In this document: in pieces, positions 1 to 7,320 of the stretch
Layout of the letters: every line of letters starts with the position of its first letter
Numbering within the stretch: position 1 is the stretch's first letter
DNA from: a virus
Direction: 5' to 3' (one strand)
DNA: 37,749 bases
Virus record (IMG/VR): IMGVR_UViG_3300037246_001616
Coordinates: 1-37,749 of that record
Program-made: the position numbers and the translations under genes
The notes under the pieces: model-generated
What the model was told of the DNA's origin: nothing
Databases searched by the model: none
The model's input: the letters and a program-made list of their open reading frames with translations, nothing else

Positions 1-125
1 TGGTCATCAACACCGACGATGATCGTGCCGGTGTTGTCAAGCGTGCGACCCAGTACCTTAAAGTTGTTCGGCAGGTACTGGGCAACACTCTTGGATTTGC
101 CCGTGGCAGCGATTGCGATTCTCAC
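1..125 (-). CDS. Partial small phage protein of unknown function (5' end only)
   Basis: This reading frame begins with GTG at 125-123 and runs off the left edge, so only the first 41 codons are visible. The start overlaps the TGA of the upstream gene as GTGA, the same translational coupling used elsewhere in the window. The visible N-terminus begins (M)RIAIAATGKSKSVAQYLPN. The stretch AATGKSKS resembles a P-loop but lacks the full GxxxxGK[ST] spacing, so an ATPase role cannot be claimed. I do not recognise the family. It is downstream of the 461-489 promoter and probably co-transcribed with the 122-424 gene. The call as a real gene rests on coupling, uninterrupted frame and phage-like composition. 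Confidence 0.6.
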   Translation of the reverse strand, partial: MRIAIAATGKSKSVAQYLPNNFKVLGRTLDNTGTIIVGVDD

Positions 126-424
126 GCGGCTACTCCTCGGCGGGCGTTAACACGGATAGCGATAACTTCTTTCTCCGTGGTGTGCGACGTGACCAGCTGA
201 CGGCTGGGCTTCAGCTTCGCAGCTACTGCCTTCCAGTTGATGGTCGTGCGCAGGGACTCTACAACAACTGCGCGGAAGGTCGCACCTTCCATTGCTGTAA
301 TGCCAGCTTCGATGAAGGTCTCGCGAATGTCAGACTCGCGATCTTTCAGGTCAGCTATCTGTGCCCGGAGGAAGCCAAGCTCGTCGGCTAATTTGGGCAG
401 GTCTCTCTTTGCTACTTTACTCAT
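122..424 (-). CDS. Small phage protein of unknown function, coiled-coil N-terminus
   Basis: This 100-residue protein has an N-terminal helix rich in K, D, E and L (about residues 5-35), likely a coiled coil. A middle section containing TFRAVVVES and TINWKAVAAKLKPSRQL follows, and the C-terminus is basic. The W-K-x-[VI]-A-x-K-L-x-P-S pattern recurs, as I remember it, in small early proteins of many phages whose function is not established. It has a Shine-Dalgarno-like AAGGAG about 9 bases before the ATG and sits just downstream of a near-consensus sigma-70 promoter. It is coupled by GTGA to the next leftward gene. It could be an early host-takeover or DNA-associated protein, but that is inference. 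Confidence 0.8.
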   Translation of the reverse strand: MSKVAKRDLPKLADELGFLRAQIADLKDRESDIRETFIEAGITAMEGATFRAVVVESLRTTINWKAVAAKLKPSRQLVTSHTTEKEVIAIRVNARRGVAA

Positions 425-460
425 GGTCGTGCTCCTTCTGCGTATCGTGAATTCTCATTC

Positions 461-489
461 ACTATACACGGGAGCGCAGCCGTTGTCAA
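461..489 (-). promoter_or_regulatory. Sigma-70-like promoter reading leftward
   Basis: On the minus strand TTGACA (489-484) is separated by exactly 17 bases (483-467) from TATAGT (466-461). That is a perfect -35 box, optimal spacing and five of six -10 matches. It lies about 37 bases upstream of the ATG of the 122-424 gene, leaving room for a short leader with its ribosome site. A second TTGACA occurs at 508-503, 19 bases upstream in the same orientation, but has no -10 at the right distance. This is the best bacterial-type promoter I found, and suggests early transcription by host RNA polymerase. Confidence 0.75.
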
Positions 490-524
490 GTAGGGGTTAT
501 TATGTCAAATAGATCAATTACTTA

Positions 525-2639
525 CTAGTCGAAGGATTTTTTGAAGTAGCAGGTGTTGTCGTAGACTTCGGTGGTACCGATGACATCAGCGTCAAGGAGA
601 TCGTTGATGATCTGTTCACGCTCATGTCTTTTAATACGTCCTGTCTGGCGCAGGAGAAGTGAGTTAGGCATCATGCCGTTTTTCACGCAGAGCCTCTGAT
701 TCGCTGTCATCTCTTGCGCAAGGTATTTCTGGGGTTGGCTAATCACTGCTTGAACTCGTAGTGCATTCTTCTCAACGTAACTGGTGCCAGAAGAGACGAA
801 TTGCATTTTGCTTGCCCAACACTCATTACTCCATGACACTAACCTGATTGCCCACGTTGCGATGTCAGATGTAATGACAGGACGATTTGCATCGACACCG
901 ACTGCTGCGGTGCCTGCCAATATTAATGCGTTTTGGTTCGCTCTTCCCCACGTTTCATCTTTACGTGATCGACGACGCGATGATTCTTCAAACTCATCAA
1001 ATCGAGTGTAGGTGTCGGTGTCCTCAAATACGATCTCAGTGAACTCGTCATGTGGCTCGTGTGCAATAAGATCGCGCGCGTGTTTCTTGAGAGCTGACGG
1101 GAACACTTTTTTGCGTCGTGTGTTGCGTGCTGGGAAGTAGTCACCAGTGTCCATGAGAATGAATCGATTGATGAAGCCGGTCTCACGTGCAGTACCTGTG
1201 ATGGCTTCCATAAGTGCGTCAGGTTGCGCTGTGGCGAGAAGAGTGAGGAACGGATGATCAAGAGCAGGGATTGATTGTCTGCGACCGGGCGTGCCCGGAA
1301 CGAATTTGTTTGCTGCACCGTAGAGTGAAATGACGTGCGTGAGAATGGCGAAATCTTGTCCGCTGCTATTTCGTACGTTTGCCATGTACCTTGCAGCTTC
1401 GTCCCATAGCCAACATGCCATTCCCTCCTCACCTAAAATATCGAGCATCGCGTAGTAAGATTGAAAGCCTCGGAAGGCAACATCATCGAGACCAATTTGG
1501 TGAGTGAACTCTGTGACTGACGCGAGTGCAGAATCCTTTCCTCCGCCTGTGCCTGCGGTCACTAAAATGTACGGCTGCAGTGGTGTGTCCCAGTGTTGCA
1601 CGACGTAGTGATTGCAGCTCGCCAATGCAGTGCACATGATGCCGGAAGCGAGAGCGAAGATCGGCTGATCGAGGTACTGTGTTCCGCGTGCCCATTTTGT
1701 GCACTCACCGACCAGTCCGGGCACTTCGAGTAACTGCTCATCGAATACTATTTTCGTGTTGCTTTCTGCTGACGGTGTGTCATCGATAACTGGACGCGTG
1801 ACGATCTGTCCTTCATGCATTCCGCTCTGCGTCCACCTACGCAGTGCAGAGATGACTGGCATCGACATCCAGTCCTGCAACGTCGTGAATCCTTTTGTGC
1901 GATCACCAGCGTCGTGCTTTTCGAGGGTGTTGACTACCGCATTCATGCGGTCATCTATTTCGTCATCTTCTTCTTGAATGATGGTGAGTACTGCACCCAT
2001 CACGCGCTTCACTTTTTTAGCAGGCCACCGCTGGTGACACAGTGCACCTGTGCAGGCGTGGACAAAGTCGTGTCGAGATCCAGACTCGGGGTAGTAATGA
2101 AGGAAGACGGCAGCGACAGCAATTTCATCGCAAAGTCGTTCGAGATCGAGCTTGGTCAGGGAGACAAACTCGGCATCTCCATCACTGTGCGTGAAGTAAA
2201 AGCCACCCTCAGGATGACGTGATGGAGGAAGGACAGATTGAGATCCTGTGCTGCGAATTTCGACGATGGTGCCCAGTTCGGCCACCTGCCATTTTTTAGT
2301 CTTCGCGCCCGCGACGCGATAAATATAGTGAGAGTATTCTTTGTCGGTGCGACCGTAAATGTACGTCGCGGGAAGCAGCTGTTCGGCTACCCAAACAGCC
2401 TCATCCATGTCCAGATCGACGTCGGTAACGTGCGCAGATGGCTCGCCCCAGAGTGCTCCGATGTTGTCACCGGGCTTAAATGCGCCGTTTCGGAGATCTT
2501 CCTCAACCAGTCGGAGGTGCGGCCAGTTCTTGCCTTTGGGTCTTTTTGACCTCCTCTGCAGCGGAACTGTGTAGACATCCATCGCTAACCAGTACAACGC
2601 AGTTTGCGTCGCGTTCCATCCTGCTTTATCCTCTGCCAT
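525..2639 (-). CDS. Bifunctional primase-polymerase (prim-pol) with DUF3987-like helicase/ATPase domain
   Basis: This 704-residue protein is the likely replicative primase-helicase. Residues about 8-175 match the archaeo-eukaryotic primase/prim-pol fold: the metal-binding DxD is in TDVDLDMDEA (D73, D75), a histidine follows in SHYIYRV (H104), and the glycine/serine-rich motif TGSQSVLPPSRHPEGG spans 131-146. Residues about 290-560 form a P-loop ATPase like those in DUF3987 proteins, with Walker A GTGGGKDS (363-370) and Walker B ACWLWDEAA (408-416). The C-terminus (about 620-704) looks like a small winged-helix region. Such proteins prime DNA and are thought to unwind it at the fork. The start ATG has an AGAAGAGGCGAG ribosome site and faces the divergent polymerase gene across 160 bases. 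No T7-type primase or DnaB-type helicase is visible in the window, so this protein probably fills both roles. Confidence 0.88.
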   Translation of the reverse strand: MAEDKAGWNATQTALYWLAMDVYTVPLQRRSKRPKGKNWPHLRLVEEDLRNGAFKPGDNIGALWGEPSAHVTDVDLDMDEAVWVAEQLLPATYIYGRTDKEYSHYIYRVAGAKTKKWQVAELGTIVEIRSTGSQSVLPPSRHPEGGFYFTHSDGDAEFVSLTKLDLERLCDEIAVAAVFLHYYPESGSRHDFVHACTGALCHQRWPAKKVKRVMGAVLTIIQEEDDEIDDRMNAVVNTLEKHDAGDRTKGFTTLQDWMSMPVISALRRWTQSGMHEGQIVTRPVIDDTPSAESNTKIVFDEQLLEVPGLVGECTKWARGTQYLDQPIFALASGIMCTALASCNHYVVQHWDTPLQPYILVTAGTGGGKDSALASVTEFTHQIGLDDVAFRGFQSYYAMLDILGEEGMACWLWDEAARYMANVRNSSGQDFAILTHVISLYGAANKFVPGTPGRRQSIPALDHPFLTLLATAQPDALMEAITGTARETGFINRFILMDTGDYFPARNTRRKKVFPSALKKHARDLIAHEPHDEFTEIVFEDTDTYTRFDEFEESSRRRSRKDETWGRANQNALILAGTAAVGVDANRPVITSDIATWAIRLVSWSNECWASKMQFVSSGTSYVEKNALRVQAVISQPQKYLAQEMTANQRLCVKNGMMPNSLLLRQTGRIKRHEREQIINDLLDADVIGTTEVYDNTCYFKKSFD

Positions 2640-2799
2640 CTCGCCTCTTCTTGTTGTCGATGTGAGAACCGGAGGAGGAGGTCATCTTGTTGGGAAGGCC
2701 TCCTCTCTCCAAATTCAAATGAGTGTTTAAATTTTGTTAGGCCGACCAATCTAACAGAGATTACGGAGCACTGGAAATGGTCTTAGCTTTTGCGGGCTC
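2640..2799. promoter_or_regulatory. Divergent intergenic region between prim-pol and DNA polymerase genes
   Basis: This 160-base spacer must carry the start signals for both the leftward prim-pol gene and the rightward replication operon. Visible structure: a purine/pyrimidine inverted repeat, GGAGGAGGAGG (2671-2681) against CCTCCTCTCTCC (2699-2710), able to form a stem with a 17-base loop; and a 6-bp inverted repeat TGTTAG-N10-CTAACA (2735-2756). The 9-mer AATCTAACA (2748-2756) recurs at 11241-11249 in the other plus-strand leader region. I could not find a convincing -35/-10 pair in either direction, so the promoter may be phage-specific or weak. Confidence 0.45.
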
Positions 2800-2812
2800 A
2801 TGTCGAGCCTGA
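2777..2812 (+). CDS. Possible 11-residue leader peptide overlapping the polymerase start
   Basis: ATG at 2777 opens a 12-codon frame, MVLAFAGSCRA and stop, whose TGA (2810-2812) lies just inside the polymerase gene that starts at 2800. A CGGAG ribosome-site candidate (2764-2768) is 8 bases before this ATG, whereas the polymerase ATG at 2800 has no obvious Shine-Dalgarno of its own and no in-frame alternative start upstream (a TAA occurs at 2752-2754). Ribosomes ending the leader could re-initiate at 2800, coupling polymerase synthesis to leader translation. A frame this short can arise by chance, so this is tentative. Confidence 0.3.
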   Translation: MVLAFAGSCRA

Positions 2813-5304
2813 ACCCGAATTGTACCGACTGCGGCCTCCACGCCACCGCTGCGACAGTCTGCATGGCAGGCTCTGGACCGCGCACTGCTAAAGACATTCA
2901 GGTCATGGTGGTCGGCGCAGCACCCAACGCAATTGAAGACAAGCGAGGCGTGCCGTTCCTCGGAGACGGTGGCAAGATTCTGCGCACCGCGCTAAACAAA
3001 AACAATCTGCTCGATAAAACGTACATCACTCAGCTGGTCAAATGCCGACCACCTAAAGATCGCGCACCGACCGCAGCTGAAGTCAAAGCCTGCCGCCCCT
3101 ACCTCGAAGAAGAAATTGCAGAATTAAATCCGGGGTACGTCGTCACCACCGGAGTCCTCCCGACGAAAACACTCTTCCGTGGAAAAGCGAAGATCACTCA
3201 GTTCCATGGAGAGATCATAGAGAATCCCAAAGTCGAGTTCGTCGGGATGCCCCTCTTCGATCCCTCGTACACGCTTCGCGATCCGTCTAAGCTCCCGGCT
3301 TTTCAAGATGACATCGCTCGGCTCGCTCGACTCATGAAGGGCGGCTTGCGCCACGATACAGTCAACTGGACGGTCGTTCGCAAGGGAAACCTCGACACCT
3401 TTATACGAGAGTTTGAGGAGGCAACCGAATTCGCATACGACTGCGAGACATCGGGGCTCTTCCCATTCGATAAAGATCGGCGAATCACCGCAATTGCTAT
3501 AGCCCTCGAACACAGGACGTGGGTCATCCCCGGATTTATGCATCCTGATTACCAGAGATTCTCGCACTCCCCGTTTGCGCATGGAGATGCGCTTCGGAAA
3601 CTGATGCGGCTTTTGTTTTTTCTTGCTCATCGTGACAACAAAAAAGCTTACGCCCAGAATGGGAAGTTCGATAACAAATGGATGCGATGCATGTTCGGTG
3701 GATCATTCCGCCTCACGTTCGACGTGATGCTCGCACACCATGTGTTGGACGAAAATCTCGCGCACGATCTGACCAGCCTGTGCCGCACCTACCTTGATGA
3801 GCCTGAGTATGACATCCCGCTGGCAGAGAAGCAGGGCAAGTCCGAGAAGCCCATGCGCAACTACAAATACTGTGGTCAGGATGCCCAGTACACCTTCCGC
3901 CTTGCGCACTTATTCATGCGGATGCTGCGTGAGGAGCCGGAGCTGCATCGCGTCTTCTGGAAGATCACCATGCCCGGTGCACGCGCGATGGAAGACGCCG
4001 AGATGGAAGGCCTCGCGATCAACGAGGTAGGCCGCAAAGAAGTCGGGCTCGACCTGCTATCAAAGATGATCACGCAACGTGAAGAGCTGAACGACATGAC
4101 TGGTGGCGACGTGAACTGGAACAGCCCAGCGCAGATCGGAAAACTCCTATACGAGGATCTGGGATATCAGTGCAAAATTTTTACAAAGAAAGGCGCGAAC
4201 AGCACCTCTGAAGAAGCGCTGCTTAGCATCGCAACCAAACCCGTCGTCAAAAAATTGCTCGCCTATCGTGGCGCAGCAAAAATGTTCAACACCTATATAA
4301 AGGGGTGGCAGAAGTATCGTGTCGGTGACAAATATTATTTCGATTACAAAATCCACGGCACTGTTACGGGACGCTATTCATCACCTCTGCACCCGATCCC
4401 ACGTGACGGGCAAATCCGCAACCTCATTACTGCGCCAAAAGGCTGGACATTCTGTGCGTTGGATCTCGCCACCGCTGAAATGCGCGTTGCTGCACACCTG
4501 TCCAAAGACCCAGAGATGCGTCGGTGCTTCGTTGACGGCATAGACGTTCACTGGCGCACGATGATTGAGAACTTAGCGATCACGACGCAAGGCGAGTGGA
4601 CTGAGCGTGTGTTTGCGACTGCAGAGAAACTCACCGGCAGAGCACACTCTTATAGTAAGTCCCTTGAGGTCATGATGGAGGCAGGACCAAAAAAGTGCAT
4701 CGCTGTCGAAAAGAAATGGTACGAAGGCCGAACGCGTGCCAAGGCAATCAACTTCGGTTTCATCTACGGCATGTACCCAAAGAAATTCATCCAGCAGGCA
4801 ACGCTCGACTACGGCTGGACGCCGACAATGACCGAGGCAAAGAACGCACGCACAGCGTACTTCCGTCTCTATTCTCGATTGGCAGGATGGCACACACGTA
4901 CAAAACGATTGGCAAAGACCGATGGGTTTATTCGCTGCCTGACGGGTCGTATGAGACGGCTCCCCGGCATCCAAGCCAGAGACAAATACGTTCGCATGGA
5001 GAACGAACGTCAGGCAGTGAATAGCCCTGTGCAGGGTTTGATCGGAGATTACAAAGTGATGCTCCTGATTGAAATTCATGAGACCTTTCCGCGCTCGAAG
5101 GTCAGGTTGGTCGGTGAGCATCACGATGCAGTGTTAACCATAGTGAAAAACGAGTCCATCGATGAGTGCGTACCGCAGATGTTGGAGATGGCAGCGCACC
5201 CGAAACTGATGGACACCTTTAAAATTAACCTCAGCGTACCGATGGAAGGCGAAGCCGAACTCGGACCTTGGGGAGCCGGAGTGAAATACGATGTCGCCGC
5301 TTGA
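2800..5304 (+). CDS. polA: Uracil-DNA-glycosylase-like domain fused to family A DNA polymerase with 3'-5' exonuclease
   Basis: This 834-residue protein is the replicative DNA polymerase. Residues 1-180 match family 4 uracil-DNA glycosylase: the four iron-sulfur cysteines are present (C8, C11, C82, C98, in a C-x2-C...C-x15-C layout) with the typical KCRPPKDRAPT segment. However, motif 1, usually GEAPG, reads GAAPN (39-43), and the usual HP motif reads DPSYTLRDP (154-162), so glycosylase activity may be altered or lost. Residues about 205-375 are a complete proofreading exonuclease: D214/E216, N287/D291 and Y357/D361. The polymerase palm carries motif A LDLATAEMR (catalytic D555), motif B RAKAINFGFIYG (K648; the Pol I 762-equivalent is F652) and motif C EHHDAV (D776). 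No 5'-3' exonuclease domain is present. It heads the rightward replication operon and overlaps the next gene by 14 bases. Confidence 0.93.
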   Translation: MSSLNPNCTDCGLHATAATVCMAGSGPRTAKDIQVMVVGAAPNAIEDKRGVPFLGDGGKILRTALNKNNLLDKTYITQLVKCRPPKDRAPTAAEVKACRPYLEEEIAELNPGYVVTTGVLPTKTLFRGKAKITQFHGEIIENPKVEFVGMPLFDPSYTLRDPSKLPAFQDDIARLARLMKGGLRHDTVNWTVVRKGNLDTFIREFEEATEFAYDCETSGLFPFDKDRRITAIAIALEHRTWVIPGFMHPDYQRFSHSPFAHGDALRKLMRLLFFLAHRDNKKAYAQNGKFDNKWMRCMFGGSFRLTFDVMLAHHVLDENLAHDLTSLCRTYLDEPEYDIPLAEKQGKSEKPMRNYKYCGQDAQYTFRLAHLFMRMLREEPELHRVFWKITMPGARAMEDAEMEGLAINEVGRKEVGLDLLSKMITQREELNDMTGGDVNWNSPAQIGKLLYEDLGYQCKIFTKKGANSTSEEALLSIATKPVVKKLLAYRGAAKMFNTYIKGWQKYRVGDKYYFDYKIHGTVTGRYSSPLHPIPRDGQIRNLITAPKGWTFCALDLATAEMRVAAHLSKDPEMRRCFVDGIDVHWRTMIENLAITTQGEWTERVFATAEKLTGRAHSYSKSLEVMMEAGPKKCIAVEKKWYEGRTRAKAINFGFIYGMYPKKFIQQATLDYGWTPTMTEAKNARTAYFRLYSRLAGWHTRTKRLAKTDGFIRCLTGRMRRLPGIQARDKYVRMENERQAVNSPVQGLIGDYKVMLLIEIHETFPRSKVRLVGEHHDAVLTIVKNESIDECVPQMLEMAAHPKLMDTFKINLSVPMEGEAELGPWGAGVKYDVAA

Positions 5305-5473
5305 AAATGCAATACAAGAACAATTAGGTCTCGCCAACAAGGGCTATTCGGTCGAGCAAATTCAGTGCGCTGCGCTGCAGGTAATTGCTGAGCGTCTCAG
5401 TCCAGAAGGTATCGGAGATCTGGTCGAAGTACTGTCGGAGCGATTCGAGGAGTACCAGAATGGAGCAGATTAG
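5291..5473 (+). CDS. Small hypothetical protein between polymerase and nuclease
   Basis: This 60-residue acidic, mostly helical protein starts MSPLENAIQEQLGLANKGYS. It overlaps the polymerase 3' end by 14 bases and the nuclease start by 14 bases, so it would be translated by coupling within the operon. A GGGGAGC-type ribosome site lies 11-17 bases upstream inside the polymerase gene. I do not recognise a family; two predicted helices (about 3-15 and 20-55) with a charged face are all that can be said. The overlap at both ends and a sensible composition support it as real. Confidence 0.6.
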   Translation: MSPLENAIQEQLGLANKGYSVEQIQCAALQVIAERLSPEGIGDLVEVLSERFEEYQNGAD

Positions 5474-6464
5474 TTTCAGCGAAGTCAACGCGTATCGACG
5501 ATGCCCGAAGGCGTGGGAATATCGATACCTCGAACGCATCAAGCGCAAGTGGAAAGGCATGCGTTTGCTGCGCGGTGAGATCCTGCACGAGATGCTCAAC
5601 GCGTACATCAACACCAAGATCCATGGACTGAAATACGAGGGCGAAGATCCATGGGATGTGCTGGAAATTTACGCTGAAAAGTACGCTGCCTACTTCGAAG
5701 AAGAGCGCGACCTGCACGGTGACATCATCGGCGACTGCGGCCAGATCTTCGAAGGATATTTACGCAAGTACCGTCACGACCCACTGAAATATGAGCAGAC
5801 TGAGCTGAAGCTCGAACTGGATCTGAGCAAGCTGGGCAGCGGTGCGATCAACGTCAAATTCATCGGCTTCATTGATAAGATTGCAGTGGACCAACAGAAG
5901 CGTCGCTGGGTGATGGATCACAAATTTGTGAAGAGCATCCCGACTGCGGATGACCGCTTCAGCGAGCTGCAGCTCTTACTCTACGTCTGGGCCTATGGCA
6001 TGCAGAACCCGAAGGAGAAGATCGATGGCGTCTGCTGGGACTACGGTAAGGCCAAGGCACCCACGATGCCCGAAGTGCTCAAGAACGGCTCTCTGAGCAA
6101 GCGTAAGAACCTTGACTGCGACCCGTACACCTATCGTCAGGCAATTCGTAAGAATGGGTTGGTTGAGCAGGACTATGACGATATGCTGTCGCTCCTTAAA
6201 GGCAAGGAGGATACATTTTTCGAGCGTGTATTCCTGCCGGTGCCGGGTACCGACATGATCGTCGCGGTGGTCAATGACTTCCTGCAAACGACAGCTGAGA
6301 TTCAGGCCAAGCGTGATGGTGGACGCTGTACTCGCAACATGTCTCCATTCAACTGCGCAACGTGTGACTTCCGTCCGCTGTGCGAAGCCGAGGTCCGAGG
6401 TCTCGACGCTGATTTCATTCGCAAGAGCGAGTATGAAAAGAGAGGTAGTTACAGTGGCGCTTAA
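5460..6464 (+). CDS. PD-(D/E)XK nuclease, RecB/Cas4-like, iron-sulfur type
   Basis: This 334-residue protein belongs to the RecB/AddB/Cas4-like exonuclease group. The N-terminus ISFSEVNAYRRCPKAWEYRY is the standard opening, with C15 as the first cluster cysteine. LRGEILHEML (38-47) supplies the motif-I histidine region. The core nuclease motif is GFIDKIAV...WVMDHKFVKS, with D139 and a D153-x-K155 pair, followed by the Q171-x3-Y175 motif. Three further cysteines (C299-x2-C302-x5-C308) near the C-terminus complete a probable [4Fe-4S] site. I chose ATG 5460 rather than an upstream ATG because the family motif begins right there. In the operon it precedes a Sak4-like ATPase and an SSB-like protein, which fits end-resection for recombination or replication. 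Confidence 0.88.
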   Translation: MEQISFSEVNAYRRCPKAWEYRYLERIKRKWKGMRLLRGEILHEMLNAYINTKIHGLKYEGEDPWDVLEIYAEKYAAYFEEERDLHGDIIGDCGQIFEGYLRKYRHDPLKYEQTELKLELDLSKLGSGAINVKFIGFIDKIAVDQQKRRWVMDHKFVKSIPTADDRFSELQLLLYVWAYGMQNPKEKIDGVCWDYGKAKAPTMPEVLKNGSLSKRKNLDCDPYTYRQAIRKNGLVEQDYDDMLSLLKGKEDTFFERVFLPVPGTDMIVAVVNDFLQTTAEIQAKRDGGRCTRNMSPFNCATCDFRPLCEAEVRGLDADFIRKSEYEKRGSYSGA

Positions 6465-7320
6465 AAAGAAAGGCCGAAAGAAGCTGGGCAAGAAAATAGG
6501 TGCGAAGAAAAAGCCCGCTCCCCCCACGTCCTCGATCCTTGACAAGATCCAGCCAGTCACCGAACTGAAAACGAACACGGTGATGATGGTGTACGGTCGC
6601 TCCGGCACAGGCAAAACGCACTTCGGTTCGACGTTCCCCAAGCCGATACTGTTCATCGACACTAACGAACGTGGCACCGAGACCATTGCGCTGGAAGAAG
6701 ACATCGATGTCGTGCGTGTCACAGAATGGGCGGAGATCGACGAGCTGTACTGGGCGTTGCTCAACAAAGAGACCGACGTCGCGTACAAGTCCATCGTCAT
6801 TGATCAGGTGAGCAACCTGCAAGACATCGGCATGGCTGAGGTGCTACGCAAAGGCCGCAAGGGTCGAGACGAAACATTCACGCAACGCAACTGGGGACAG
6901 CTGTCCGGAATGCTGAAGCAATTCATCAGCGACTTCCGCGACCTGTCCGACCATTACAATTTGCTGCTGATTGCGCACGAGCGTATCAACGAAGCAGGCG
7001 ACGATGAGGAAGAGTCCATCGAGCCAAGCATCGGTGCACGCGTGATGCCGTCAGTGAGTTCTTTCCTTGATGGTGCCGTCGATGCCATCGGATCAACGTT
7101 CATTAAAGAGCGTTGGGAAACGGAAGACAAAGAAGAAGTCAGGCACGTGGACTACTGTATGCGAATCGGTCCTCATGCGTACTACTCGACAAAGATTCGC
7201 AGACCAGTGTCCGCTGGTCCGATCCCGGAGCTGCTCGTCAACCCGACGTTCCAGAAAGTGAAGGATTTAACCACGGGCAAACAAAAACCTAAACGTAAGA
7301 AGATCAGGAGAAAAAGCTAA
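6454..7320 (+). CDS. RecA-fold ATPase, Sak4-like single-strand annealing/recombination protein
   Basis: This is an about 288-residue P-loop ATPase. A lysine-rich N-terminal tail (3-20) precedes Walker A VYGRSGTGKTHF (46-57), a Walker B-like segment SIVIDQVS (113-120) and NLLLIAHE, a strand common in RecA-like phage ATPases. The C-terminus is again strongly basic (KQKPKRKKIRRKS). Size, motif layout and the neighbouring SSB-like gene match the Sak4 group of phage annealing proteins. I chose GTG 6454 because AGAGAGG lies about 9 bases upstream; ATG 6433 is in frame and would add seven residues. It overlaps the nuclease gene and is linked to the next gene by TAATG. Assignment to Sak4 rather than another AAA_24-type ATPase is inference from context. 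Confidence 0.82.
   Translation: MALKKKGRKKLGKKIGAKKKPAPPTSSILDKIQPVTELKTNTVMMVYGRSGTGKTHFGSTFPKPILFIDTNERGTETIALEEDIDVVRVTEWAEIDELYWALLNKETDVAYKSIVIDQVSNLQDIGMAEVLRKGRKGRDETFTQRNWGQLSGMLKQFISDFRDLSDHYNLLLIAHERINEAGDDEEESIEPSIGARVMPSVSSFLDGAVDAIGSTFIKERWETEDKEEVRHVDYCMRIGPHAYYSTKIRRPVSAGPIPELLVNPTFQKVKDLTTGKQKPKRKKIRRKS

Noticed and set aside
503-525. Second TTGACA (508-503) as an independent promoter
   Set aside because: No -10 hexamer at 15-19 bases; the paired promoter uses the second copy at 489-484.
2604-2786. 60-codon plus-strand frame before the polymerase
   Set aside because: It starts inside the minus-strand prim-pol gene, has no ribosome site, and is Cys/Arg/Ser-rich without family features. 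The shorter leader at 2777 fits the ribosome site better.
3124-3630. 168-residue open frame on the minus strand inside the polymerase gene
   Set aside because: It lies wholly antisense to a clear polymerase/exonuclease domain, has no family features, and its composition reflects the sense codons.
4573-5124. 183-residue minus-strand frame inside the polymerase gene
   Set aside because: Antisense to polymerase motifs B and C; Cys/His/Arg-rich shadow sequence with no domain.
5976-6800. 274-residue minus-strand frame across the nuclease and ATPase genes
   Set aside because: It spans the junction of two genes with strong motifs on the plus strand and shows no recognisable domain.
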